DNA of 64,000 bases from Rotaria socialis (taxonomy: Eukaryota; Rotifera; Eurotatoria; Philodinida; Philodinidae), in contig CAJNYU010002045.1 of assembly GCA_905331475.1 (NCBI GenBank), forward strand, positions 124,001 to 188,000. The letters are read 5' to 3'. Each line of letters starts with the position of its first letter. Within the stretch, counting starts at the first letter, position 1. Shown here piece after piece: positions 11,774 to 24,533 of this stretch. The notes under the pieces are model-generated. The model made no database searches. It saw nothing but the letters and a program-made list of their open reading frames with translations, and was not told the origin of the DNA. Both the position numbers and the translations under genes were made by a program.

Positions 11774-14700
11774 ATGGCAAATATACATTTTATTGAGTCT
11801 GGTAAACTTGGAATAATTAACATGTCATCCAATTTTCTTGTACTACTGGTGATTATGATGAACAATGTATTCTTTGTTAAGCTTCAACCGCATGGAACCA
11901 TGTTATCAAATATGACGTGTATAAATATTTCATTGGCAAGTTTATCATCGCGAGCAGATGATCGATTTGGTCAATTGAAACTATTTTCATCACCACATTT
12001 TATGTCAAACTATTCACGTTCATGTGGAAAATTTGATATGTAAGTATTTTCTCAGGTTTAAAATTGTGAAGTTTGAAAAATTATTCTATTCGAATTAGGC
12101 GATCTATTCACACGGTGTATGCTAAATCAGTTAATGCACTAGTTGAGAGTCTCTGTGCAATTTTTCAAGCACGTCCGATGCTTTTAATTTACTTAAATGA
12201 TTATACGAATGAAAATCATGCATCGTCGGCTGCTTATATATTTTTTCTTAAATTATTTACATTTTTACAGTATCCAATGTTAACATTTCATTATTTTCAT
12301 CCATTCCATCCAGGAGTAAGTTTAAAAGCAAAACAGCTTGGTTATGCTGTTTTGAATGATTTTTGTCAATATTAATTGTTTAGAATTTTCCAAGTTTTCG
12401 ATTCTTTCAATTGGCTCCAACATATCGCGAAGAAGCACGAGCTTTAATATCATTGATGGAACGATATGATTGGAATACATTTTCATTAATTATCGATCCG
12501 CATTTACCAGGTGAAGAAGAACTTACGGACGAATTTGAAATGCATGAAAATGAACAAAGAAATTGGTAAACTTCTTAGATAGGATGATCATTATAATTGT
12601 CATTAACATGTTTTAGCAAAAAAAACCTCTGCAATCGTATTCATCTGAAAGGACAGAAAAAGTAAATATAATAATATTTCCTTATTCCATGCGCGTGAAT
12701 ATCAGTTGCTTTTGGAAGTAGTATTCTTTCTTAATTAAGTAGCTTACAATTGAACTACACAAACCTGTAAGAGAAAACTGAATTTTCTTTTTACTCTGAT
12801 TAGCTAATCAAATAAATGAGTTTATTGATTTTGTTTTATCTAGAAAGCTATTAAATATTGAAAATAATTGTTAGTAGACAACTGGGACTGAGACACACAG
12901 AAAAGAAAAATGTCAATTATGCGAATCAATGAGTTCGTTGTTCCCATGAGTACGTTGTCAATCAAAATAGAATGACTTAATTACGATGGAAAGACCTAGT
13001 TTGTAAAGGAACGTTTTGATAAAAGATTTTTTCTTATTAATTTTCTGCATGTTTAGATTAACTATTCTATCAAAAATTCATATGAGCAGTACGAATCCCG
13101 TACATATAAAACAACAATTATCATTTATGAACCCTGAAACACGTGTTATTATTATACATACAACATCGTATGTCAATTCTTGAAATATATTTTCTTAATA
13201 TATATATTTTACATTTTAATTAGAACATTAGCATCATTAATTGTTAAACAAGCAAGTAATATGAGTCTTACTGGAGCTGAATATATGTGGATTATGTCGT
13301 CGATTGTACTTTGTAAGCTTAAAAGCAAACTTTATTTGAATATTACAAGTTTCTTATTTGTAGCAACATACAGCAGTGGAACTGAACCAAAAATGAATCC
13401 TTTTGATAATCCAAATCGAAGAAAAATAGATTTTTTTGCGGGCACATTAGGTTTGTATACAGAAGAAGAAAATTGAAAGTATTAGCTAAATTAGAATCGG
13501 AATTACCGTGTTTTTTTTCAAATATATGATCAGTTTTTTTGTAATATGTATTGGTTAGAAATTATGAGTAAGCCGAGAAAAAAGACTAGAATAGTTTTTA
13601 ATTGATAAAACAACAATCATTTATGTCAGAATAAAAATTCGTTACAGTGATAGTTTAAAACAAACAGGAAACTGCTTTGAATAGAATGAATCTATAGCCA
13701 AAAACCTTCTATAATACTTTTATGAGCAATGGGTATTTTGTAAAAAGAACGCATTGATGTCTGTAAATTTCTTGATTCGTACACTTACGAATTTAATTTG
13801 ATTATCTATGAAGTGTGGCTGTGCCACTGTCAACTCTTCACTCACTTTTTAGACGAGTCTGTTGCTCTTGATATTGTGTAAAAATATTAAGAAAAAAACG
13901 TATCCAATCAATATGAGCCTTATTGTTATTAACAATGTATTTTCTTTCAGTACTGACTCATGAAATTTCAATACTTGAAGCAACGAAACAAAAAACAGTG
14001 AGACCACGTGAAATGAAGTGCTTGTATGTGAAAAATAAAAAATAGCACATAATCAATTTCAATGACAATAGAATTAGAGTTATCGTTTTTAGGTTTTATT
14101 TCCGCAGTTACTTCTATCGAGAATTAATTCTCAGAATTTTCAAAAAATTGACTTCAATTTCTTACTGGGCAACTTTAGAAAAGAATATAATACAAAAATC
14201 TGACTCTAGCATAACACTTTACATTTTCTCCATAAATGTTCGTATTTTCTACTTACTATTCAAGACGATATAATCATGTTATTTTTATTTAGCACTATAC
14301 AATGATGTCACTCGAGGTAAAATTTACTCTTTATTTAAATATTCACGACAAATTTTTGTTAATTATTTTTCTTTGCGAATAAAAATAATAGATACGATTC
14401 TTGCTCGGTTCGATAAATATATTGGACCGATTTTAATAAATGTTTTTTCTAAAATTACACATTTGGATGAATTAAAACAAATTAATAAAAATGTAACAGC
14501 ATCAAAACGTCCTTCATATCGTGACCGACTAGCATGCGCTCGTTTATTTTCTACTAACACATCATTGAATCAACCATTTTTAGTACACAAATATCCTAAT
14601 CTTTATCAGTAAATATTTACCATTGTGAAAATTATTTAATAGATCTCAATGTTTATCTAGTTTATTAAAAGATGAATTTAAGCGTGCATATGGAATTTTT

Positions 14701-17700
14701 CAACAAGATGGTTTAGCTGTTGCTGGTAATTATTCTGTATTAAACTTTCAAGTGCCGAATAAAGAATGGAAAAAAGTATATCATTTTTTTTTTATAAAAA
14801 TATATATTTTTGTTTTTCATCAATGCTCAATTCACAGGTTGGTGAATATGTAAATAGTACACTTACAATAGCTGATATTCAATGGCCAGGTGAAAGATCA
14901 AAACCACCTCCAGGAAAACCTGTTATTTATTATTTAAGAGTAGCAACACTTGAGGAACATCCATTTGTTATGCTTAAAGACCCATCTCTTGACGGACAAT
15001 GTCAAGCAGGTTCGGTTATCTGTCGTGTCGGACCAGAAAATTCGTATGAAAAATATTCTTTAAAACACTTTTTCATTATTTGTTCATTTATATTATGTTC
15101 AGAGGTGCTAATCATAGTGATCCATACCATTTTCAATGTTGTTCAGGATTTTATATTGACATATTCAGTATACTTAAAGATCGCCTTAAATTTGAATTTG
15201 AACTTTATCAAGTACCTGATCGAACATGGGGTGGAAGAAATCCGCTGACTGTAATCTTAGGACGTCTTTTGGTTTTACAATAAACAATGATTCATTCGCC
15301 TTTGTTTCAGAATAAATGGAATGGGCTTGTAGCTGAACTTCTTGAAAATCGAGCTGATTTAACATTAACATCACTAAAAGTCACTACGGAACGAAATTTA
15401 GCTATTGATTTTAGTGTTCCACTTATGGAAACGGGCATCGCTTTAATTGTATCATTACGACGTGGTGCTATTTCGACCACAGCATTTCTCAGTTAGTAAA
15501 AGATTTTTCGTTGAAAAAAATAAATCATGACACATTTTTCTTTTCTAGAACCTTATGATTATCGAATATGGATTCTCATTCTATTAGTAACACTTCACGG
15601 TGTTGCTATTATGGTTTTTCTATTTGAATATTTTCAAAAAAGATTTACTGCCCATCCTATGCAGCATGTATGTGTACTTTGGGAACCAGAATGATGAACA
15701 CAAAAACTGACAAACATGAGAAAAATTCAGAACGAAAAAATCTTGGAATCTAAAAAAGTTAATTAGGCATACAAGAATGAAAGTATAAAATGTGACTAAG
15801 CCTATAGTAAAAGTGTAGCAAGGTCAAAACCAACTTGAGGTTCTAGGTCGTTATCTCTATTTCACATCAGATATGATCTCATTCAAATAAAATATGTTCG
15901 ATCTTAGTTGTCTCGTTATGTTTTTGGTGCGAATATGAGTGTTATAATATTCAAACAAGTATACGAAAGCAAATCCTTGTCAATAAATATCTACAACAAT
16001 AACTATCTCTTGTAGAGATATATAGAGATGCTAGATTTTGACACATTTCTACACTCTAAATATAAATATGAACATCAGTTTTTTCTAGGTATTTATTCAA
16101 ATCGGTCATTGAATTTTTATATTTAAAAATGATTTTATTTCATATCAAGTATATTAAGAAATTGTTCGATCATAAATATTGATAGATATTTGTATTTGAC
16201 AATGAAACGAGACAGAATGGAGAGTACCATATAATTTACATAAGAAAATTAAAGGAACCTAGTAAATGTAATTCAACCTAGTCGTTTTGTAGCTTTCAAT
16301 TGACTCTAAGGCTCAAGCTTAGTTTTTTCTCTTCAATTTTCTAACTAGATAAATATATTGTGACACGTAATTTATCAGTTAAAAATATTATTTCTCATAT
16401 AAATAAAAGCTTTCTGATTCAATGAATTGCATTGATGGCGAGTGTTCTTTTAATTAACATTCACATGTGAGTTCATATTGTTTATCTTCATTTCGTGCAT
16501 TTACTAAACTGTTCGGCGGTGAATATTGTCATGCTGAACTGTTCTGTTCCTGGCTGTTTCTCGGATACTTGAAATGATACTCAAGTTTTCGTGTTCATCA
16601 TTCTTTGATACGCTTACTCTATTACATACGTGTTTTTTATTTGTTGTATGATAGGATATTGAAAGTGGTGAACTGATTTATGCTTCTCCATGGCAACATA
16701 TACTTGATCTTTTCCGCCCTGAAAGAAAGAAAGGTTTCTACTTTCAATCTACTTTTATGAAAATTTTCAAATATGATTTTTTATTTAGATTTGAATATAA
16801 CTTTTTTTCAATCTGTTTGGCTCAGTTGGGTTATTTTATTTCGTGCACCAGCGAAAGTAAATAATCCAAAAGGTTTCACATCCAAATTTATGGCTAATAT
16901 TTGGGCATGCTTTTGTTTGGCATTCACTGCCAGCTATACAGCTAATTTAGGTTAGCACAATCTCGTATTAAATTGTTTTAAAAATATTTTTTAAACATAT
17001 TGCAGCGGCTTTTATGATTACGAAAGATGTCTATTTTGATCTGTCTGGTATAACTGATCATCGCGTATGTTATCTTTTTCTTTTTATTCCAAAACGATTT
17101 TAGAAAGAGAAATTAATTTTTATTAAAATCTTCCATTAAATTTCAGATCGCAAATCCTCATTCAGTGAAACCACCATTTCGATTTGGAACTGTTGCGAAC
17201 GGAGTAAGTATGATTCATTATTTTTTCTCAATGAAAGTCTTATTGGTACTACTTTGTCTTATATATATGTAAATCACTATCGAAAAACTGTTATTTTATA
17301 GTAAGAGAAGAAGAGAGGATGTGAATGAGATTATATAGAATACTGGAAGTACAGCAGACAGCTATTACGTATTACCCCAGAGCTGTCAAACTATGGAGGA
17401 GTTTATTTAGTATACATTCATTAGAAAAATAACGTGAAAACTAAGAGAAGACACTAAGATTTAGCACATAATTCACAATGTTTTTTAAATAGTTATTTCA
17501 AAATAAAATGAAAAAAAGATTCTTATTGAAGATTAATTTTTATGCAAATTAAAATATCATGATGTCTTTGTTTACGATCATTTTAATAATAAGCATTATC
17601 TATCAAGAAAATATATTCAATGCTATTCATGAATATCGAAATATATTGATATTGATGTACTGCGGAAAAGAAAGTTCGCAATGATTCCACATACTATAAT

Positions 17701-20224
17701 TAATTAAGAACATGATTGGTGGTTCTCTTGTAATAATCAAAGGTGAACCCCACTTTGGTCGAAAGTAAAAATGTCGAAAGGTAAAAATGTCTAAAAGTAA
17801 CGATGTCGAAAAGTAAAAATTTCGACTGATAAATATCAAAATATTTCTTATTTTAGTTCTGTGCGTTAAGAAAGATTAAATTTTTGTTTCATTCAAAACT
17901 TTTATTTATCAAAAAACCTTTTGAAGCAAAAATTTGTTAAAAAACCGGAATCATACTTGATGAATAACTAATCATCTGTTGCAAATTGGGTTTCTATACG
18001 TTTCTTTTCTGCTTCAACAACTAATGAGTTGAAGGACGTCTGAATTTTATTGATGATGATGATCACATTTACCTTCGTATAAATAAAAATCATTTTCATC
18101 TATGAACTACCATTGAGCATCCACTAACAATACCAATTTAATATTTTTTACGAGCCGTCTTCTTATATTACATTTGTATAATTGTTCATTCATAACTAAT
18201 CATAGTTGATCTTTGCTTGATGTAATGAAGAATAAGTTTTCGCTTGCATCAAAACTTGAATCCCGAGAAATCGACGTAATGTTTATCAAAATTTTACTAT
18301 TGAATATTGTTTTCTATAATCTTTACAGCAACGGCGTCATTGTTGCCTTTTACTCGACAAAGACCTGAATTTGAGCTAAGAAATTAATGGGTAACGCAAT
18401 CAACCAATAACTATAATCACAATATAAGTGTATTTACCAATCGGTTCATACTACCCTTTTCGTTGTTTTTCTATTTAGAAAATTTTCCTGCTGAGATTTG
18501 TTTCTGTCGGCATCTTTCTCCTTCGAAACATTTACTTTCGATATATTTACCTTTCGACCAAAGTAGGATAAACCTAATCAAAACAACCGTGATGATTCTA
18601 TGATAATAATGTTGTACGCGTCAATTTATTGATACATATGAAATAATAATTGATTAATTTAAGTTTGATAGATAAAAATAATAGTTAGTTGTTAACATTT
18701 AATTTGTATTGGTTAGTCATTTTTACAATTGTCTTCAACAACTTCATCTTACCTGATTTCTATGCAGGAATTACAAAAAGTTTGCCTAGAAAATCTTTCA
18801 ATATTACTAGTAATTTCATTTCATGGAATATCTTGTTCAATACTGCTTCGATGAAAATGCGAGGTAGGTGGACTAGGAACGACTCAGCTCCTGTCCAATG
18901 TTCTAAACATTGAGTCTGTCTCTGGGTGTAAAGTTGAGGGTGCCAAGAATTCTTTACAACTTTTTCTTTGGCTACACTTAGATATCACGGCGATTAGTCT
19001 TTTTTTTTGTCGTAATTCCATTGGAATAGAGATTATCTTGTTCTTACCTAATAATGACACAAAATCAACCAACACTTACACTACATTGTTTAGTTGAAAA
19101 CATTAAAAAGAGTATTTGCCTATAAATGAATTCATAATTGTTTTACTTTTTAGAGCACCGATGAAGTCGTGAAAACAAATCATAAACATATTTATACATA
19201 TATGAAACAATTTATGAAAAGAAATATTTCAGAAGGAGTCAAAGCTTTGAAAGCTCAGTAAAGCATTTAACAAAAGTTTTTCCTTTTTATTTGAATTTAC
19301 ATTGTTATTTTATTTTTGTAGAGAAATACATGCATTTCTATATGATGCCGTTGTACTCGACTATTTAAGTGGACAAGATGATGAATGTAAATTACGTGTT
19401 GTTGGAAATTGGTATGCAATGACTGGTTATGGAATTGGATTTCCAAAACAATCAAAATTTAAAGATATGATTAATAAAGAAATCATTGAAATGCATTATT
19501 CTGGTGAAATCGAACGCCTACGAAGATTTTGGTTTACTGGTATTTCATAAGTCATATTTCATATATTATATATTAATACTTCTTGTTCGAATACTAGGTG
19601 CTTGTAAATCCAATATAGAACAACAATCACAACGCAGTAGTCAACAATTAGATGTAACACTTTTGAATGCTTTATTTTCAATATGTAAATACTGCTGATT
19701 TTAGCAAAGAAATTTCACCTCGGCTTTTCTACTTCTTCTCGGTGGTACTTTTATAGCCATCATTATTCTTATTTGTGAAAATGTGTATTCTCGTTTTGTC
19801 ACTCGATCAAAACAAGTTAGTAGTGAAACTAAAGCTCGACAAGTAGGAAAAAAATTGTTTTCTTTTGATAATACTTAGTGAATAATTTAAGGATTACAAA
19901 CCTATGATGGCTGTTAAGAATGAACATGATAGTTTTCATGTTCGACGCGAAAAACAATTACAAAAACGTATTGAAATGCTGAATAAACGTATTCATCAAT
20001 TGGAGACGGAAAGATCATTACAACCACCCGCTATAATGTCAGATGATAGAAATAATGCAAATAAAAGTAAACTATCATTCTTAGTACTACCCGTGACATA
20101 TACACCTGAACCGGAAAAGTCACCTAAACTCGAAATTGTTTCGTTATCACCAATGGATGAAACTAATACACCACTATTACTCGTCGAAAAAATGAATAAC
20201 CGAGTATATGAAACCATTGTTTAG
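11774..20224 (+). CDS. GRIN2-like: Ionotropic glutamate receptor, NMDA type, GluN2-like subunit
   Basis: A subunit of a ligand-gated cation channel at synapses. Twenty-three exons join to about 1,075 residues. Exon borders for the membrane part are 15549-15667, 16655-16733, 16789-16950, 17006-17064, 17147-17203, 19154-19257, 19322-19539, 19598-19653, 19705-19842 and 19892-20224. Order: signal-peptide-like N-terminus, amino-terminal domain (FFQLAPTYREEARALI), ligand-binding lobe S1 with QCCSGFYIDIF and IDFSVPLMETGI, M1, re-entrant M2, M3 with SYTANLAAF, S2 with PPFRFGTVANGSTDE and LYDAVVLDY, then M4 (LLLLGGTFIAIIILIC). A short coiled-coil-like tail ends in ETIV, a class I PDZ ligand like the ESDV of vertebrate GluN2. 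The S2 serine-threonine pair and binding aspartate are kept, but the S1 threonine is lysine and the M2 asparagines are replaced by Arg-Ala. The ATG at 11774 is chosen; a second in-frame ATG 16 codons on is a plausible alternative. Confidence 0.94.
17749..18567. mobile_element. Inverted-repeat element (MITE-like) in an NMDA receptor intron
   Basis: The ends match as inverted copies: the left starts CCCACTTTGGTCGAAAG and the right, read on the minus strand, starts CCTACTTTGGTCGAAAG. Inside each end a short unit resembling ATGTCGAAAGGTAAA is repeated several times. The element is about 820 bp, AT-rich, and has no transposase frame. No clear target-site duplication was found. It sits wholly inside the 1.95-kb intron 17204-19153, by far the longest intron of the gene. 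I read it as a non-autonomous DNA transposon; a degenerate foldback element is an alternative. Confidence 0.6.
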
Positions 20225-20539
20225 ATCAAACTGGTAAAATTCTTCAAAACAAAAGTATTTTTAAAATGTTAGTTTAATGAACAAATATTAAGATAGACTC
20301 TTTACTAATGTCAATATGTCAATTTATTGTTTGGTTTTTGTTATATGTCAATATTAGAAACGATAGAAGTGATCAGAAATAAAAAAAAATCCTATAAGAA
20401 ATTTTTAAAAAATGGAAATAATATAGTTATTGGTATTGATATTGAATATTATCGCAATATATTTGATTGAAAATCTATCATATTAATAGATAAAATACTA
20501 CTAGCGATAATTAAGAATTTATACCTCATGAAATAGAAA

Positions 20540-21765
20540 GGAGGGGGAGGGAGGCGCATAACAAGCCAAATCGGCCAATATTTTAAATTGTTTAAAATTT
20601 GGTATATTTCGATGTAGAAATGTACACCGAGTGCTTTGATACCAATTTCAGATCGATTCAATTATGTTTAGTTTGGATAATATTGGAAATACTACTTTAG
20701 CCAATGTTGATATTCACATGATGCAACGTCTTGGGGTTACATATTTACAGCAATACCACTTCTAGATGAGATTAGTCTCATTAGATAGAGCATTTAATGT
20801 TGCATCGATTCCTAGAAGAACGAGTTTATTGAATAAACCTTTTACTATATTCTATTGATCAGATGGCTGACTATTCGAGGTTTTTTAGCTGAAGCTCTCT
20901 ACTTTCAGACTCATAAAAATTTGCCAAGAAGTGTTGAAGTAGATCTTTGTTTGCTGATTGACAGCAAACTTTTACGAGCTACAAAATCGTATTCTTTCCA
21001 TTGTCAACAGAGCTTGATCAACTGTGAAATCGCATGGATAGTATTCAAAAGGTAGGATTCTCTGCATTTTTGGTTACTTTTTGAGAGCTACTTCCAGAGA
21101 AAGTTACTATTATAACAAAAAATAATAACACATCTGGAATCAGCATCCAAGTCTAACGTAAGTTAGTTTACAAGAGTTTCTACTGCTTCATGAAATGTTT
21201 AATGTTTTCGAAAAATTCCGCTGCGGCACTCCTCAGGCTTCAACCAAAAATGAATTTCATCAAAATCTTTGTTTTATAATTCGAAAACTCATCATTGCAC
21301 GTTTAAATAAGATTTCATAAGCTTCGCTATTAATTGCAATCGTCTATACTAGTTTTGGGTGAAATTCATTTTTGGTTGAAGCCTGAGGAGTGCCACAGGG
21401 GAATTTTTCGAAAAAATTAAACATTTCATGAAGAAGTAGAAACTCTTGTAAACTAACTTACGTTAGACTTGGATGCTGATTCCAGATGTGTTATTATTTT
21501 TTGTTATAATAGTAACTTTCTCTGGAAGTAGCTCTCAAAAAGTAACCAAAAATGCAGAGAATCCTACCTTTTGAATACTATCCATGCGATTTCACAGTTG
21601 ATCAAGCTCTGTTGACAATGGAAAGAATACGATTTTGTAGCTCGTAAAAGTTGCTCTCAATCAATTCTCCACACTAAACATAATTGAATCGATTTGAAAT
21701 TGCTATCAAAGCATTCAGTGTACATTTCTACAAACTTGTTATGCCCCCCCTCCCCTCCTTCAAAA
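20540..21765. repeat. Large imperfect inverted repeat (hairpin)
   Basis: The inner arms 20964-21259 and 21361-21653 are inverted copies of about 295 bp, nearly identical by eye, around a spacer of about 100 bp. The repeat resumes outward: a block containing ATTCAATTATGTTTAG near 20658-20672 matches the right side near 21675-21690, and a G-rich tract near 20540-20557 matches a C-rich tract near 21744-21759. The left side carries extra sequence of about 50 and 250 bp that the right lacks. No coding potential beyond short open frames. It may be a foldback element or an inverted duplication. Confidence 0.85.
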
Positions 21766-22181
21766 ATACATAGTACATATTGTATTGTTAATATCTGTAC
21801 CATGATATTTAGTTGTTTGCCAAGTGAAGTTAAGTTATTTATTCCTTACAAAAAGTTTGATATGTTAAAAGAAATATTCTAGAAAAAAGAAAATTGAAAT
21901 CAATAGATTTCGATATATTATCCATATTACAATACAGTGAAGTTTGTAAAAAAAAGGAAAATAATTATGATCTATCATTTTAATGGTTGAAAATAACTCA
22001 TGAACGATCATGCAATCACACAGGATAGGTTTTTTCAAATGTTCTCTGAAGCATTTTTTATCCCTTTTCCTATCATGCAAACATCGAAAACTAATCCTGT
22101 ATGCAATAGATCTTTCTATTGAAAGATTCAATATGAACCTAATAATTTGAAATTCACCATATTCAAATTGCGGCATATTCA
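21766..22181. other. Intergenic spacer
   Basis: Short AT-rich stretch between the hairpin and the 3' end of the minus-strand GPCR gene. I see nothing definite in it. Confidence 0.4.
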
Positions 22182-24086
22182 AACTATAAAACTAAAGCGA
22201 TTAAAAATCTTTAGAAAATGTTTACTATAGCCATTTAATGTGTCTTGATTTCTTCTTTTTTTGCTTTTTTGAGGATGAAAATTAATGTTTATTAAGAAGC
22301 TCAACAAAAAATTCACCTTCTTTTTTCTCTCCATATAAACATTAAATAGTTTCAAAGATAAATATAATACAGCAACAAGCACGAGTATAAATGTAAGTTT
22401 CAGATCATCAATAGAAATCCAACTATTCCTCAACTTTTTATGTGAAAATGTATTGTGTCCTAATAAACGTCGAATAACGCGTTTTAATGCTGCTCGATAT
22501 ATTGCACCAGTTAAAATGTATAAATAAATTATATTGAATAAGAGAAAAAAGAAAGTAATACAATTAGAGAGTAAATCAGATTTTCAACGTCTATACGAAG
22601 AGTACGTTTTGGAAAGTTTACTGTTAAACTGGTATATATACGTTGAATTGTAACTGGTAAATTCAGTAGAAGAACAACTAAAACCTGTGCATTCAAAAAA
22701 ACAAAATACGATGACAAATTCAATGTAAAAGGTGTGTTACAATTTAAATGAAAAACATGCGGCCCCTTACTTCCCATCTATGCTTTTCTCCTGCAGACAA
22801 TGACAGTCATTTATCTACGATTAAAATCTGAATAGGAATAAAGTCGAATTACAGAAACAATGAACCGATGCCATATTATATATACATATATTTCTATAAA
22901 AATTAATTGAAAAGATGACAAAGAAATTTGTACTTAAATAGAGAAACTCAGGTAATGTCTCTGTAGTAATGAAAAACAGAGAGTTTATGGTTCACATATA
23001 ATTCTCATCTGTATGATACCATATAACTTTGCATGTGTATGGTTTTGATTTGATTCAAACATAGTAAATGTCTACCATTCTGACTTCACAGTTTTACAAG
23101 CATTAGGGCATCGCGAAAATTATTCAATTAAGTTGCTACTCGTGTTCTTGTCTCAAAGGATTATACAAAGAACACTCACACCCAAAAACCACCTGTTTAA
23201 TTCTAACCTGTATTAATAGCATTCAGCTGATATTACCATCATTTCGCCGCAATCGTAAATTATGATTTACAATATCATTTGGAAGATCGCAACGTTTTAT
23301 TGGATAAATAACTCCTGGTCGAATATTACGAATGGTTAATGAACCAAAATTAACCATACTAAAACTTGGAATAATTGTATTGACCATAATGAGCATCCAA
23401 TCATTGTACAATCGACATGAAAAACTTTGAGGATAACAAGCAACAGGAACATTAGGAACACTTGCTTGATAGCAATATAAAACATCTGTGTATGCTAGAA
23501 TGCATACAGTAGAAATAATCATCAGCAGTCGTCTTGCTGTTTGAACCGTGCTAAAACTTCGATATTTAACTAGACGGCTGCTATGTAGATATCGGCCACT
23601 GCTAGCAGCGACAAGAGCACATGCGGCTACTGCAAAACATATTGATGAAATAGAGAGTCGAATCTTACAGAGAAATTGATTTTGATTAGCCCAGTTGATA
23701 CTGTAACTAAGCGGCGATAGGAATCCCTAATTAATCTTAAAAATCATCACTTGCTTCGAAACAAAAATAAATTCACTTAGTGAAATTAATTATTGTTTGC
23801 GACAACATCAAAGTGTCTATTCACTCAAATGCATTAGCAAACTATTTGATACATACCCTTGAAGTACTCGAGTAATTACTCCTGACCGAATAAAACAGAC
23901 ACTTGAAAGAGAAGACCACCAGAGATAAATCGAGCATGGATTTTCACTCAAACATCGTTCACTCAATACCCAAATATTGAGACTATTACCAATAGTTTCA
24001 AAAACGAGCACTATTAATGCTACATGCCGATTGATTTGCACTGTTGCTAAAACAAGCAATGAGATCAATAGAGCATCTGTAAACAT
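22182..24086 (-). CDS. Rhodopsin-like G-protein coupled receptor, probably frameshifted in TM7
   Basis: A seven-helix receptor of the divergent class A type; its ligand is unknown and peptide-receptor-like is only a guess. Exons 24086-23853, 23726-23237, 22790-22771 and from 22684 join in frame through GT-AG introns. Visible features: TM1 ALIVLVFETIGNSLNIWVL with the conserved GN, the NPCSIYLWWSSLSSV segment, TM3 with LCKIRLSISSICFAVAACAL followed by SSGRYL in place of DRY, an extracellular cysteine pair, and TM6 EVLVVLLLNLPVTIQRIY. In the last exon the TM7 frame (ENLIYSLIVLLSFFSYS) hits a stop, while the reading frame one base back continues as FNIIYLYILTGAIYRAALKR, the usual TM7 end and helix 8, and runs to a stop at 22179-22182. 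The switch point lies beside a homopolymer at 22545-22550. This is either a pseudogene or a one-base sequence error. Confidence 0.78.
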
Positions 24087-24240
24087 GTCTATTATTGTTT
24101 AAAAAAATAGTAGATATTAGCACTTTTAAATCTAGAGAAAAAAGAATCCTTGCGGATATTATTCTTCAATATTTATTTAATTAGAGAAAAAAATTAAAGA
24201 AATAGTCTTTATTTTCACAATGATGTATCTCTGAGGTTAG

Positions 24241-24528
24241 TGTTAGGATTTGGTTATAAATATTCGTTTATTTTATTTATAACGAAAGTAACAAAAAAAC
24301 GAAACGGTAATCGACGATAACGATAACGATCATAAACGAACGACATAGTCGCTCCGTTTGTCACGGAGACAACTCAATATCTCCACACCCTTCTCTTCTC
24401 TCTCTTCTCTTTTGTATATACTAGATTATCGATCTATATTAATATATACTTCGAAGACGAATCAAATAGAAAGAGACAAAGGAAAATAGCATAGAGGTTA
24501 TTGGGACGATAGGCACCGTCCAATAACA
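24241..24528. mobile_element. Solo LTR of a retrotransposon with 5-bp target duplication
   Basis: A 288-bp block starts TGTTAGGATT and ends CCAATAACA, giving TGTTA/TAACA inverted termini with the TG...CA ends of LTRs. It is flanked on both sides by the same 5 bases, GTTAG (24236-24240 and 24529-24533), as expected for integrase insertion. No second LTR and no gag or pol frame lies nearby, so it is a solo LTR left by recombination between the two LTRs. Near its 3' end (24498-24527) a hairpin can form, with arms TTATTGG and CCAATAA. Orientation is not determined. Confidence 0.75.
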
Positions 24529-24533
24529 GTTAG

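Noticed and set aside
19654..19704. Apparent frame break before M4 of the NMDA receptor
   Set aside because: A 51-bp GT-AG intron starting right after the codons for QQLD restores the M4 frame, so there is no frameshift.
20855..21055. 66-codon open frame in the left arm of the hairpin
   Set aside because: The right arm does not preserve a matching frame and no domain is seen, so it is not evidence of a transposase.
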